Below, in pieces: positions 1 to 12,440 of a stretch of 64,000 nt of DNA. Below the pieces are notes generated by a model that saw nothing but the letters and a program-made list of their open reading frames with translations, searched no databases and was not told where the DNA came from. A program made the translations under genes and the position numbers. The first letter of the stretch is position 1; every line of letters begins with the position of its first letter. The DNA is from Phytophthora hibernalis. Taxonomy: Eukaryota > Oomycota > Peronosporomycetes > Peronosporales > Peronosporaceae. The stretch lies in NCBI GenBank assembly GCA_012656075.1, contig JAAKBF010000062.1, positions 496,001-560,000 on the forward strand, given 5' to 3'.

Positions 1-15
1 ACGTAGACAGACAAA

Positions 16-641
16 TTAACATCCCAATGGTGCTTTCATAATGAAAGTTTGGCCATAAATGGCCAAAATGTTCCGAATGAACTCAACGCGAGACGCGGCC
101 GTCTGGTCCGCCTCGTCAAGTGGGGCCACCGCTACTAGCACGTAGGGCAGCTGGCCATCGCGCCAAAACACAATGTACGTGGCCACCAAGTGTCGACAAA
201 GCACAGCAATCCGTCGTACATGACGCCATAGATCGGCGGGATGATGGCAGCAATCGCTCGCTCGACGGCCTTGGTTGTCTCGTCCATGTACCGTTTCAAC
301 GTCTTCGAGGAGATAGGCTTGAGACGCGACATTGAGCGGGTGAGGGGCTGGTCGTCCTGAGACAGAGGCATGTTGCGGTCGACCACCCACTCCATCCAGT
401 GGTAGATGTTGGCGATCTTGTCGTCGACAAAGCCGAAGGAGTGCAGGGTTCCGGCGTGCAAGCTGGCGTGCGCGAGGTAGTCGGCCTCGTACTCGGCGTG
501 CTTGTCCTTCAGGTGGCTCACGAGGTTGCCGTAGCCACTGGAGGGAAGCTGGTGTCGCACCGTACCGCAGTACCTGCACTTGAAGTAGTGGTCGGGGAGA
601 GCGGCGAAGAGCACGCGGCAAATGTCGGCGTTCTTGGCCAT
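16..641 (-). pseudogene. hAT-type transposase fragment with BED zinc finger
   Basis: The protein read from 641 downward starts with a BED-type zinc finger (CRYC, then HLKDKH: C-x2-C ... H-x4-H). It continues into a region I recognise from oomycete hAT transposases, with a GVMYDG stretch where the first catalytic Asp lies. Near 180 the frame breaks, and the reading continues in another frame with APLDEADQTA and FIRNILAIYG, a typical hAT segment following the first Asp. The reading leaves the window at its left edge, so the rest of the transposase and the C-terminal dimerisation domain are not seen. Known for the family: hAT transposases cut and paste DNA with 8-bp target duplications. No terminal repeat was found here. 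The frame break and the cut at the edge make this a fragment; it could be a domesticated gene if the break is an error, but nothing supports that. Confidence 0.7.
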
Positions 642-1411
642 CGTTTGGGGAGGATGAGCAGTTGCTGGGGAATGATAGAATGAGCTAGTAGCCCGCCCAA
701 GCTGTCACTGTCGTTTGGATAAAATCGCTGGAGGAGGGAGACTCTACGTAAAAGACTTGGCTTCACTATGTTCTTGAAAATGGCTACTTAGTACATGAAT
801 TGTCAGCGAATAGCATTAATACAGCCCTGTAGCGTAGTACAATAATAATAATTGTGGTAGTAAAGTACAAATGTAATTTATTATATTACAGAGTTCCCAG
901 GCAAAGGGAGAACCGTAATCAATTATTTACCTTGCAAAATTAGTACATCTGTCACAAAGCCTTGCTCTACCGCGATACAAATCGGTTTGCAAATCTTTTA
1001 ACCTGGAACAACTTATTGGTCTCACCTTTCTCCCTTTGGCGGGGAACTCTGTATATTTTTTCCGAGCACTGCTTTCATTCCATCTACATGTTTACCTATT
1101 CTCGTATGGTGTCGTTTGCTGCTTCGAGTTTTTGTATTGGTCGAAGAGCTGGTACAGTACAGTCGCGTTCTATGATGTCGACTTCACCAAGTTATTATCC
1201 GTTCTCTTTTCTCCGACCGTCTCCGATAAAGCGGATTGCCGCACCTGTTTGCGGATGGATGGTGTTGCCCTCCAGGTGTTTGTCCCCACACCGCCTGTAT
1301 TACATGTATTATAATAGCAGCTGTGCTGCACAAGCGTCCGGTAACGCAACCAGGTGCGCCTGCCAGTCAATCGTCTATTTCCAATTCAGGTTTGAAACGC
1401 GCAAGTCCGTC
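642..1411. other. Intergenic region upstream of the ABC transporter
   Basis: No gene recognised. The transporter's reading frame stays open upstream of its ATG to about 962, but the residues there look unrelated to any transporter segment. A TCATTCC stretch near 1075 resembles the oomycete initiator, but it lies about 330 bases from the chosen start, so I give it little weight. Confidence 0.4.
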
Positions 1412-4400
1412 ATGACGGTGCTCCAAAGTGTGTCCCTATTGTCCCCTACTACTGAGACCAAGCTGCCGCACTACTCCACGTTCCCCAGTGCCAACAGCGA
1501 CGTCGACCTGACAAAACATAATGGCAAGTTCACCCCTGCCACTGCGCCACTCTGGTCACGACTTTTCTTCTCGTACGCCAACGCGGTGATGACCACTGGC
1601 AACGCTCGCCAACTCAACAACGAAGACTTGTGGGAGCTCGAGGGTGAAAACCGATCGGCCGAGGCCTTCGACGAGTTCGCGGTGCACTTCGAACATCACG
1701 ACAAATCCATCATCAAAGCCATGGTGGCCGCCTACGGAGGGCGGTTCCTGCTCTGCGGCTTCGCGATGCTCTTCACCACCGCCTGCGACGTCTTCGCTCC
1801 GGCTGTACTGAACCACGTGATCACGGTGTTTGCAGCACCGCACATCGACATGTACAATTTGAGTGCGTGGCTCGGCGTCTTCTTCGCATCCAGACTCATG
1901 AACGCGATCGTGATGTCACACATGCATTTCTACCTTGAGCTCATTGCACTCCGACTCACGGTGGCGCTCAAGGCGCTGCTGTTCCGGAAGGCCATGCGTC
2001 GCAGTACCCACAGCAAGGGCGACTCCAAGGCGGTCGACATCTCCAACCTCTACTCATCGGACGTAGACAATGTGTTGTGGGCTGCTTTCCAGATCAACAA
2101 TCTGTGGATCATCCCCATTCAGATTGTGGTGGTGGTCTACATGTTGTACGCTGTCATCGACTTGGCTGCGTTTGCGGGGCTTGCTGTGATCACGTCTTCG
2201 ATGCTGGTAAGTTTCGTCATCGCAAAGCTGTCGGGGAGCACTTTCGAAGACGTTATGACGCGCAAGGACGACCGCATGAAGACTATCAAGGAGGTGTTCA
2301 ACGCCATTCAGATCGTAAAGTTCAATGCCTGGGAGGACAAATTTGCGGACAAGATTTCCAAGCTGCGTGCTACTGAACTGTCGGCGGTCAAGCGATACAT
2401 GTACCTGGGCGCTCTCAACATCTTCTGCTGTGGGCTTCTCCATTAGCGGTATCTGTCGTCTCGTTCGCTGTGTACGCTATCGTTATGGAGAGAGCGCTAA
2501 CTGCGGCTAAGGTCTTTACGGCTATCGCGCTTTTCAACGCACTTCGGGACCCGCTTCGGGACCTACCGACTGTTATTCAGACGTGCATCCAAGCCAAAAT
2601 CTCGATCAACCGATTTTCTGAGTATCTGGCGCTAGATGAGTTTGAGCCCACTAACGTCACTCGTGACGACCCGGCACAACCCAAGGATGTTGTCATGTCC
2701 ATCGAAGATGGCACATTTGGTTGGATCAAGGATACTGCACTTTTAAACCACGTGAACCTCACGATCAAGAAAGGCGATCTGGTGATTGTTCATGGCCCAG
2801 TCGGCAGCGGCAAGTCGTCATTGTGCTCAGCACTCCTTGGTGAAATGGACAAGTTGGCTGGTAGCGTGTTCGTTCGTGGCCGTGTCGCCTACTATTCACA
2901 ACAGACTTGGATCCAGAACATGACGATCCGTGACAACATCCTGTTTGGACTGCCGTACGACAAGGAGAAGTTTTCGCGCGTAGTTGCGGCATGTGGATTG
3001 CTGCCTGATCTGCGTCAGTTCCCTGGAGGCGACTCCACTGAGATCGGTCACAAGGGAGTGAACTTGTCGGGAGGTCAGAAGGCGCGCGTGTGTTTGGCTC
3101 GCGCGTGCTACTCGGACGCTGACATCTTGTTGTTGGACTCGCCGCTAGCTGCTGTGGACGCAATCGTGCAGAGCCAAATCTTCGGAGAGTGCATTTGCAA
3201 CTTACTGGCAGAAAAGACCGTGGTGCTGGTGACTCACAGTGCTGACATCATTGCGAACGAAGCAGCGAATCTAAAGGTGCTGGTGGAGGATGGGAAGCTG
3301 ACAGCTACGCCGTATGACGTCGCGATGCCGAGATACTCGTACACACTGGCAGTATTGCCTCGCTCGACAAAGGATGATGCTAGTCACGATGGCGAGAACC
3401 AAACAACCCAGGACAAAGACGTTGGTCGACTCATCGATGACGAGGAGCGCGAAGAGGGTCGTGTGTCGAAGGAGGTGTTCTCGAACTACTTAGAATCGCT
3501 GGGTGGCATCAAGGTGTGTATTTTCCTGTTCGTTGTGCAGACGTTGTGGCAGGTGTGTCAGATCGGTAGCGACTTGTGGTTGAATCACTGGACCGGTCAG
3601 AAGGATGGCTCATACAACCACGACGAGACGGCTTACAACGTCAAGGTATATGCGCTTCTGGGAGCTGGTGCGGCCATAATGGTATTTGTTCGCACAGCCA
3701 CTGTGGCGATTGTCGGTCTTCGAGCTTCGAGGCATTTGTTTGATAACATGACGCTGTCGCTGCTGAAGGCTCCGCTGCGATTTTTTGATGCCAACTCAAT
3801 CGGACGTATCGTGAACCGATACGGTGACGACATGTCGGCGGTGGATTGCATGATTCCGGGCGCATTCGGAGGCTTCCTTGCGGTGTTTTTCTTCACTGTA
3901 TGCCAGTTAGCGACTGCTGTGTACACCATGAGCTTCTTGGGCGCGCTGATTATTCCACTGGTGTGGATGTACGTGAAGATCGCCAGCTTCTATCTCGCCC
4001 CGTCGCGGGAAATCTCGCGCTTGTGGAAGGTGTCTTCGTCTCCTGTGCTGAGTCATGTGGAGCAGTCGGAGGAGGGTGTCGTTGTTATTCGTGCATTTGG
4101 TCGCGAGACCGTTGACCGAATAACCCTGGAGAACTTCATTCGCAACGATGTGAATAGCAAATGCTGGTTTGCAGAGACCGTGGCAGTGCAGTGGTTCCTG
4201 GTTCGCATGCAGCTTCTGGGGTGTGGAGTGATTGTCATCGTCGTATCGGGGCTTGTGTACTTGCGTGATTACCTGTCCCCCGGCATGGTGGGCTTGGCAT
4301 TCACGTACGCTCTTAGTGTCGACAGCGGACTTGCCGATCTTGTACAGTCATGGTCGTGGGTAGAGATTCAAATGGTCAGCCCTGAACGTATCCTCGAGTA

Positions 4401-5210
4401 CGCATCGATCCCAGCAGAGGGCAGTCAGCGAGCACTTATCATCCAACCCGATGCCTCCTGGCCTCGTTCCTCCACTCTTCAATTCCGAGACGTTGTCTTC
4501 AACTATAAGCAAGGAGCTGAACCCGTGCTCAAGGGCCTCTCCTTCGACGTCCACAACAACGAGAAGATCGGCATCGTCGGACGCACCGGCGCTGGCAAGT
4601 CCAGTCTCACCATGGCGCTCTTCCGCATCAACGAGCTCGTGTCCGGCCACATCCTTATCGACGGCGTGGATATTGCAACCATGCCGCTGCGTACATTGCG
4701 CTCGAGTATATCCATCATCCCGCAGTCACCCGTGCTGTTCAAGGGTGCACTACGAGCCTACATGGACCCGTTCGACGAGTTCACGGACTTTGACATTTGG
4801 TCGGCATTGGAGAAAGTGGACATGAAGGTTCAGGTGTCGGCGTTGGAGAACCAACTGATGTTCGAGTTAAGCGAGAACGGCGAGAACTTCAGCGTGGGTG
4901 AGCGACAGATGTTGTGCATGGCTCGCGCGCTGTTGACTCGGAGCCGCATCGTGGTGATGGATGAGGCGACGGCGTCCATCGACCACGCGACGGAGAAAAG
5001 CTGCAGCGTATGATCAACGAGGACTTCCAAGACGCGACGGTGCTGACGATCGCGCATCGGTTGGGCACGGTGCTGGACTCGGACCGCATCATGGTGCTGA
5101 GCGACGGTCGCGTGGTGGAGTTCGACAGTCCTCGTGAGTTGGTGAAGGATGGCAGTGGCGTATTCTATGAGCTCGCGAAGGAAGGAGGGTATCTCGATCA
5201 GTTGTTATGA
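1412..5210 (+). CDS. ABCC (MRP)-type ABC transporter, frame broken at two places
   Basis: About 1,265 residues: two membrane domains and two nucleotide-binding domains in the order TMD1-NBD1-TMD2-NBD2, without the extra N-terminal TMD0. The family exports conjugates and drugs across plasma or vacuolar membranes using ATP. NBD1 has Walker A GPVGSGKSS (about residue 461), the signature LSGGQKARV (551) and LLLDSPLAAVD. NBD2 has GRTGAGKSS (1056), SVGERQ (1160), VVMDEATASID (1180) and the His loop TIAHR (1211). The ABCC-typical asymmetry is visible: the catalytic Glu after Walker B is present in NBD2 and replaced in NBD1. The ATG at 1412 is chosen because homology begins shortly after it. The frame changes near 2430, at a TGTG doublet, and near 4996-4999, where a run of four A should be five. 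Both flanks remain well conserved, so I annotate one gene. It is either a recent pseudogene or a sequencing artefact. Confidence 0.85.
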
Positions 5211-5483
5211 ACTACGAGTAGGTACCGATAATACCAACAGTTCTCGCTCCGTAGCATTTTGTTGTTGTTGCATATTCAGTCTTTAGACTACAGTTGTAGT
5301 CGGGTTCGCATCTACCACGTAGTAGAAGTATATTTCAATACATTTCCTACAGCTTTTCATTTTACGCGCTGTCTTACTATGTACTTCGAAGTACTTCTGA
5401 AGTAGTTTACACAATACTTGCGCTTACAGCGACGCCCTTTTACTCGAGTAAAGCTCGTCCGTCGAAGCTTGGCAGTACTGTAG
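5211..5483. other. Short intergenic region with TTCGAA palindromes
   Basis: 3' flank of the transporter. Around 5378-5410 there is a palindromic stretch built on TACTTCGAAGTAC. The same short palindrome recurs in other intergenic parts of the window. No gene seen. Confidence 0.4.
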
Positions 5484-5844
5484 TCAAACACGAGGTGTAT
5501 GCAGCTTCACGATAAACGGAAGTATTATATTAAAATAACGTGTGGGCACAATTTTTCTGCACGAGAATTCTGGATCAGCAATTTTCAGTACCATCGAGCA
5601 AAAGTCTACTTCCTCCCACCATGGGACAGCGTTAACTCTGCAATTTGCAACGTCACTGCTCGCCGGAACAAATTGTGATGGAGCTCGGCACTTGCCCAAA
5701 CTGGATTGAGTCGATATCCGAGAATGCGCTACCATGGGACCCTCCAAAAGCTGTGCCCAGCTGAATACCTTCGTCGGATACAGCGCCAAGAACTGCGGTA
5801 GTGAAGAAGCACAACAGCGGTTGGAACGCTGTCAGGAACTCCAT
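5484..5844 (-). pseudogene. Decayed N-terminal fragment of a jacalin-lectin gene
   Basis: An ATG at 5844 opens a signal peptide (LLCFFTTAVLGAV) and the first part of a jacalin domain: DEGIQLGTAFGG, then AFSDIDSIQFGQ. A stop follows after 63 residues. In the next frame the matching continues with AVTLQ and ELTLSHGG, ends at another stop, and then only a GTEN remnant is recognisable. No cysteine-rich or C-terminal module follows. It is a relative of the intact gene at 20274-22307 and lies just downstream of the jacalin gene at 6311-8336 on the same strand. That suggests tandem duplication followed by truncation. Several separate lesions make this a true pseudogene, unlike its neighbours with single-base breaks. 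Confidence 0.75.
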
Positions 5845-6310
5845 ATTTTACTTTCAGAGCTCAACAGCAAGAAGCGTTGTGGCGGTCGTCAAGGGTTGTC
5901 CATCTATCTCGCCTTTCGCCAAGTGCCACCGATTCGGTGGGGGCATGGTCGACCAGAAAAATACGCAGGATAGGCGTTGGGATCTGCGGCTGCTCCGGCT
6001 AGCGGTCAGTGGTCGGCGGTGCTGTCACTGTTGTTGATCCAAGGCTTTTCGTACCCTTGAAAATATCGGATACTCGCAGTCACCAGAAGTGATTCCTCTT
6101 CAGATTTGTAGAGTGGTAAAGTTCAAGCATGAAATTCATTATCGCCTCGACTGAACTTGCCATCCAAACCATCACGCAACAATCTCGATACGGGTAGCAG
6201 CAAAGGCTAACCTTTGAGAAACTTCTATTATCACGGACTCAACAACGAAACTCCATCAGCTTTCGAGGAGTAATAATTTGTCTAACTAACGTTAATCATG
6301 ACATGCAAAG
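5845..6310. other. Intergenic, nothing recognised
   Basis: Lies between the decayed lectin fragment and the 3' end of the next lectin gene. Presumably it holds the promoter of the former and the 3' untranslated part of the latter. I see no coding pattern or repeat. Confidence 0.35.
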
Positions 6311-8336
6311 TCATGTGGCCCCCTTCGAGGCTCTAGGGACCCATAATTTTAAAGAGCCACCACCCGAACCAGCAATACCAAGAAGATTCGGTCTCCAACG
6401 ATCCAGATACAGCACTTTGTCCTGCAATTTCGAGACGGTGGAGTTCCAGGTTGCCGACCCGCCCGCATCAACGTCTACATCCGCGATGCTTTCACCGCCC
6501 GAGTAAATGTTAACTGTCACATCTTTTGAGTCGATGCTCTTGAAAATGAGCTGCACGATGCCGTCCCCTTTTTCTTCCACATACCGTAGCTGCCTACGAA
6601 CGCTTCATCGACTGTCGTTAAACCCAGCGCGTCGTACAGCGAGCCATCGTCGATATCGCCAATAAATGAGGTGGGCCCGCAAGTCGGTTGGGCGAATTGA
6701 GATGCTAACCATATAACCCTAGTCGGATCGAGACCAGACAGCATGACGAGCCCATAGTTCGTCACTTCGAGTACGTACTGAGACTCAGCTACAAACGCCC
6801 CACCGTTGGTCACCCCCGTACTGACGAGCTGCTCTATGATCACTTCGAAGGTTTTCCGGAGCAAGTCGCGAGTATCGAACGCAGCCTCCTCAGTTTTATA
6901 CGAGAGCAACTCGTTCATGCAGTTGTTGGTAGCTGTGGGGATATCCTTCAGCACGAGCGAGGACTTGCTGATTTTCACTCGGACGTCATCAATCGTAGCG
7001 CCGGGAGTATTATTGCGAACGTTGATGACGGAAGTCATAACATGATCTGAGAGGCGTTTGAGTTGATATCCACACGTCGAATTTGAATCCAAGAAGTCCT
7101 GCAGTTCGTCCACGCTACCGGTAACCTGTGAAAAGTCGATTACAGTGACGTTGGAGAGTAGATTCATGACATTCCTGGCGGACGAGAGGATTTCGTCACC
7201 GTTGATGATAGCTTGTTTTACAATGCCTTCCACGATCATCATGACAATACCAGTAAACTGCATATTCGCCGGCACGGGTAGGCCAAGGCAATGGCACACT
7301 GCAACTGGCAAGTCGACAAGAACGACATCAGACTGGTAGGCCACGGCTAGTAACTCTTCAACAGCTCCTTGGGGCGCCGTTGTTTTCTGGAATCTGATGT
7401 AGTAAATGAGAGACCGGAGCACTCCAACCACGTTTGCAGCGCAGAAGAAAGTTTGGCTGACTTTCTTGTAACCTGAAAAAATGGCGCCCAAGACGCCTGC
7501 TGACGCCACGTTCACAATTGCTGCCACCACGGCCACAGTTTTTTGCATGATCTCCAGCGCACAGTTATCATTTTGAGGAATGCATTCTAGAAAACACTTC
7601 ACAGGGTACGCTAGCGGACACTGAGCGATGCAATTGTCGTCGTCGAAAGTGAATCCAGATGGACACACTTTGCTGCTATTGAAAGCGTGTGTCTGTCTGT
7701 AGCACGCTGAGTCTTTGGCAACCCCGACAGAGGGGCCAACCCAATTGCGGATCTTTTTGCCGTACCAGGCAGTCCCCATCCGGTCTGTCAATTGTGCAGC
7801 TTTTGCCGACCTCCTCGTCCAAATTGCACCAAGTTGGTCCATTTCGCTTGCTGCACGTCCAAAAAATCCGCTGAGCTGGAAACCTTTGGGGGCAGTCACT
7901 TGGGTGTTCTCGACTGTCTTCGTTCCTGCAGATACGGAGTTGCCCTCGCTCGTTTCAAGCTCGAGATAGAAGACCGTCGTGTGGCCTCTCTTCTTACCCC
8001 AGTGAATCTCCATTGAATCAATGTACTCCCCATACCAAGTATTAGCACATTTTCCTCTCCACCTGAGCCTCCATGGGTCCAAGTCGCCTCTTTTGGAGTT
8101 TTGATATTTACCGATATTGCGTCGACTCGTTCGTCACCACGGACCGTAATGGAGCTGAGAGTCTGTCCGAGCGTAATTGACGCCATGTCCGAGAACGCAT
8201 CACCATGTGGCCCACCGTATGCCTCGCTGAGTAGAATGTCTTCGTCCGTCGTTGAGGCATCTACTAGTGTAGTCGACGCTCCTGCAGCACACCAACCGAG
8301 GAGGAGCAGTACACGCAGCACTGCCACTCGCGGCAT
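6311..8336 (-). CDS. Secreted jacalin-lectin protein with unassigned C-terminal module, two single-base frame breaks
   Basis: About 675 residues. The ATG at 8336 starts a signal peptide (VLRVLLLLGWCAAGA), followed by a jacalin-type beta-prism domain (SEAYGGPHGDAFSD, HGGSGG, EYIDSMEIHWGKK, GFQLSGFFGR, LGAIWTR). Next comes WYGKKIRNWVG and a cysteine-rich stretch ending in ECIPQNDNC. A helical part follows with hydrophobic segments (VAVVAAIVNVASAGVLGAIF; GIVMMIVEGIVKQ), and then a beta-rich tail ending WVPRASKGAT. Jacalin domains usually bind mannose- or galactose-type sugars; the role of the rest is unknown. Hydrophobic helices behind a secreted lectin suggest membrane association, but this is inference. 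The frame shifts near 8028-8031 and 6566-6569, both in four-base runs one base short of homology. Lengths and motifs otherwise match the intact paralogue at 20274-22307. Confidence 0.85.
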
Positions 8337-8540
8337 GCTCGCTTTGAGATGCACAGCGCTGATTGTATTGTAGCGACAGCCTGTAAAACACAAAATGGAC
8401 GAGCTGGTCGGGACTCTCGCACGACGCGTGCTCCGAAGTCGGGTGTACGAATCGAATCGAATTGATAGTCGAGGGATTTGTAGGCATCCCGGCAGGATAA
8501 AGTACGGGATTGGCACCATGTCTAGGACTCGTAGATTCTA

Positions 8541-8655
8541 GGACCTAGAACTTCTAGGTCCATAGAATAGTTGTCTAGAGCTCACTCACGTGCTAGAAGC
8601 CTGGAAATGACGCCTTTGAGACTCACGTGAGTGAACTCTAGACAACTATTCTATG
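8541..8655. repeat. Two adjacent palindromes (hairpins)
   Basis: 8541-8561 is a perfect short hairpin (GGACCTAGAA, one base, TTCTAGGTCC). Directly next to it, 8561-8592 and 8624-8655 are inverted 32-bp arms with one mismatch around a 31-base loop; each arm includes ACTCACGTG or its complement. It lies about 205 bases upstream of the lectin gene on the minus strand. It may be a small foldback element or a structured regulatory site; no target duplication was seen. Confidence 0.7.
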
Positions 8656-10894
8656 CCTGCACATTCCCAAATTCGCACAAGAACCATATATCAATGTAAA
8701 TTGAAACGCGAAAGTTTTCCGCAAACTTTAGCCGGCAGATCGAGAGGCAGCTTGACACTGACAACACCATATGAGGCCCTGGAAGGTATCCGTGTACTAT
8801 ACCAGTTAGGAAAGCGTGCCATCGTCGTCTCCAACTGTAACCTTATGAAAAACGGATATTGTGGGTTCTACTCAAAACTGCATTGGGCGATTGAGCGCGG
8901 TGAAAATGCCAAATCTGACGGCTGAATTCACACTAAGTCCGATTCGTACTTACTGTGACACATGTGCTGCTATGGGCGACTTCGGAAATGACTTGTAATT
9001 TGTATGTGGCGGTTAAGCGAACCCCCAAGATCTGCGGAATTCACAATACTATAACGCACGGCACTTATTATAATAATTGAATCGAAAATACTGTACGCAG
9101 TGTTCTTTTAAGTGCTCTTTTTTAAAAGAACACTTTACACGCAGCAAATTTATTAGTATTAGGGTTATGTATTTACGAAACAGATTCAGAAGTTTTTCGA
9201 CCTGCTGGTGAATTTTTCTTCTTCTCTCCGTGGTCGCGGGCGAGTTGGAGTCTCAACGGTATTTAAAAAAACAGCCACAACCTAAACACAGTTTATACGA
9301 TGTAGAAAAAAATGATAAGAATCGTACATAACATGCACAAATTTCTTATTTGAGTAGACTTTTATAGTTTGCACCATTTAGAAAAACACCGTGACATATA
9401 TGTGTAGCATTTTCACATTTTCAAAACGTGTTGGTGCCGTGACATACGCGTTTTTACTTAAGCTGGACGGTAAATAGGGTATAAATAATACCGCTCTTGG
9501 AGTCCAACGAAGTGTGCAATGCTACAGTATTAATACATGTATTGTTGACAAGAGCATGGTCAAAAATGCCTGCCACACCAGAAAGATCGACATGTCCAAG
9601 AGCCGGGGTATGTGACGTAGCAGTATACCTACCTAACATGCATACCGGTAGTGCGCACCAGAAGATCACTGCAAGTGAAGAGGCAGCATATTTCTCAAAG
9701 TATTTGAGACGTTCTAGTGCAGGATTAATATAAAAGGTTTCATGTTGATTTCGTGGATCCAATTTATAACATAAATAGCCTCATCCAAAATGTTTTTATT
9801 TAAACGATGCCCACACTTCCGACGAGCCTCTCGGATCTACTAAGCAAATAAGTACCGTACTGCCAGTACGGAAATCTTCGACCCATAACCGATAAAGAAT
9901 TCGCACCGGGAGATGATATTTCCTTCCAGACGCCGGTTTAAAGAAATAAAATAAAGGCATGAGTCAGTTTTACAGTTAGACGGCCTGCTGTAATACATGT
10001 AACCGCGTCAATTTTATCTGTTTTAAACCGCACTTAAAAAAGATGCGGTTTGTCACTCGTACCAAAAACACGAAAGAGCTTCGCGTTTATGCACAAAAAA
10101 TGATTACGCCGCCGTGATAAAATTTAAGAGCACTGTACAAAAATCTACACTAAATGAAAACCTGTTGAAATTGAAAGCGATATAGCTTGAGATTTACAGT
10201 TTCCACCTAAGGAGCGGAATCTGAGTGTAACCTAGCGCAGTTTGATATTTTAAGTCTTAAAAGTACCGAAAAATGCCGTAAGCTGCAGTGATAACTTGCC
10301 AGTTTTTCTTCACTTTTGGTTTAAAGCTACTGTCGATCAGAATCGCGTGGCAAAAACACGTATCGAAAGCAAATTTGGCCTGGCCTTTTGTCTGCGGTTG
10401 CTTGTGATAATTTGCGTATTGGGGACCTGCGTTACAGTGACCTGTTGGGGTGTCTACATACTTTTATCGTGGAGTGTACAGTCAAGGATTCGAATATTGA
10501 GGTTTGCAAAGCGTCGAATTGCTGTTTACGAAATATTTTAATGGTTCATATTTTAAATTACTTTTTAGACCTAAACATCTTCATAATATGAACATATTAT
10601 GCTGTACTAAACCGAAAATATCGCTTTCAGCCATCTCAGTAGTGGGCATATCTGCAAGCACAAACGTCCGTTTCACAGACATGGTACCCAGTCGAGTGGG
10701 AACTACTCGCTACCGTATGAGTCCCTGCTCGAGACGCCGCGCTGGGTGGTGAGGGCAACGTATTCCTTCATGACTTCGTCGTCACCAAGCTTCACATACA
10801 GACTTACTTCAAATGCACGGTAGTTTACTCCCATATGCTCGTACGCAGGGACTACAGTAGTTTTTGCTGATTGAGAAGATGGCCGTCGGCACGA
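8656..10894. other. Gene-poor AT-rich region with a short hairpin
   Basis: No gene recognised in 2.2 kb. 9099-9110 and 9123-9134 form a perfect 12-bp inverted repeat (AGTGTTCTTTTA). A 15-base stretch near 8938 (reverse complement of TACGAATCGGACTTA) recurs near 26920 inside the Tc1/mariner element, so part of this region may be repeat remnant. An open frame at 8653-8925 resembles nothing I know. Confidence 0.4.
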
Positions 10895-10899
10895 ACGTG

Positions 10900-11401
10900 T
10901 GTAATAGATTCAAGCGTTTCACCTTGTTCCCACCGCCAGGTTGGTGTGAGCATGCCTCAGAACAGGATCACAGATTCACCAAATAGGTGTCTGACGGCTG
11001 CCAGTCGTCAGGCGTACATGTTCCGCTGGTCAGGCTGTCAGTGCCTGACTCAGCTTGTATTAGGATCGTTAATGTCGAGCTACATGTTTCCTTTGGGCTC
11101 CCTGTCGTGGGTCTGAACGGCTTCCATAAGCTTACCACGACAGTCCGTCTCTCAGTCCGGGGATGACCCCAGATTGACTGTCTCTCACTTGGCCAGGTCA
11201 AGTTGAGATGCCCTAGGCATTGAGTGAGAGTTAGTGTCCCAACTTGACCTCACTTCACATCTCGCTTCCCATCACTCAAGTGATCAGGAAGTTACATCAA
11301 TACATTCGACTACTTTCCGTGGCTAGTCCCCGCATCGTCGTGTGTTCTATTTGGTAGTTTACGAAAACCTATCCTAGTGTGAATTCCCTGGATTCACTAC
11401 A
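10900..11401 (+). repeat. 5' LTR of the Ty3/gypsy element
   Basis: 502 bp, TGTAAT...TACA, matching 15818-16319 at all but one position by eye. It should carry the element's promoter. A direct repeat this long with a flanking target duplication is diagnostic of an LTR pair. Confidence 0.93.
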
Positions 11402-11533
11402 AAGAATTCTTTAGTAGTATATGTAGTAGTTTTATTTCTGGGTTTAGTAGTTTCTCTACTATACATAGTAGTTATAAGTGTATCGAGGGGATGTACTAGT
11501 ACTAGTACCAGTACTACAACAACAACATCCGAG

Positions 11534-12440
11534 ATGACGACTCCAACCCACAGTGATGGTGTTTCCAGTGGGACAGTACCACTGTTTACTCCGGTCCTAC
11601 CTCTGAAGATCAAGTCCATTTCTCACGAGCCAACACCAGCGTCTGAATCAGCAGAGGAAGAAACCGGCTGGGCGCGAAGTGAAAGTGCCGAGGACCCCGC
11701 ACGCTCATATGCCTGCGAAGCAGAAACGACGTTGGAACAACAAGTCGTCGACGCCTTCGACGACAACGACTCCGAGTCCAAGTCAAGATATACCGAAGAC
11801 TACAACGCAAGGCGATCAGAAGCCGCAAGTGCCAGGAGGACCACCTGGGCCCTGCCCCAAGTGCAAGGAGATGCATTGACTGCGTGACTGCACCAAGGTC
11901 ACGGACGACAAGAAGACCGAGCTATTCAAGCGACGGCGTGACGCCAGGAAGACGAAGAAAGCCCGAGTTAAGCGACTTGGTGAGCTGCTTCCGGATTCCA
12001 ATCGCAAGGTGACGCCGAATGGTGTGCTGGAGTTGCCGTACTGTCCAGACAGCGGCTCTGACTACACAGTTATGGGCCGGTCTCACTGGGAGCAGCTATG
12101 CAAAGCGGAGTGTGGAGGCCGTACAGCTGCAAGTTCCCGTTCGCAACCAAGCATTCGGATCGACATGGGTGGTGGCTGATTTGAAGGCCAGACTCCATGT
12201 GATGATCCATACCGCAGCAGGTCCAGTTGAGCCAATGGACACTGTGGACGTCCTGCTAGTGGACACGAGTATATTGTGGGAAACGATCTACTCGTACTGC
12301 TGGGAATCAACGTCGACCAGTGGTGATTCGATCGAGTTGGAGGCAGATGACATGCCTTTCAACCCTGGAGAACCTGTTTCAAGCGATGATGACATTTTTG
12401 CGGCCGTGGAACGACTAATTGAACGTGCTGTGGAGAATGG
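11534..12440 (+). pseudogene. Gypsy gag remnant (zinc knuckle) and aspartic protease
   Basis: Two overlapping frames give a Ser/Thr-rich piece and then a knuckle-like CPKCKEMH ... LRDC (C-x2-C-x3-H-x4-C). This is interrupted by a TGA at 11877-11879 where related elements have Trp. The same frame then runs through a basic stretch into LPYCPDSGSDYTVMG, the D-S-G active-site motif of retroviral-type aspartic proteases. The capsid part of gag is absent: only some 130 bases lie between the 5' LTR and this reading. The element therefore depends on capsid from other copies. Confidence 0.65.

Noticed and set aside
1060..1100. Initiator-like TCATTCC as promoter of the ABC transporter
   Set aside because: Too far from the start for a usual oomycete leader and without the flanking promoter part.
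962..1411. In-frame N-terminal extension of the ABC transporter
   Set aside because: The frame is open, but the residues show no membrane or linker pattern expected before TMD1, and a good ATG at 1412 directly precedes the conserved part.
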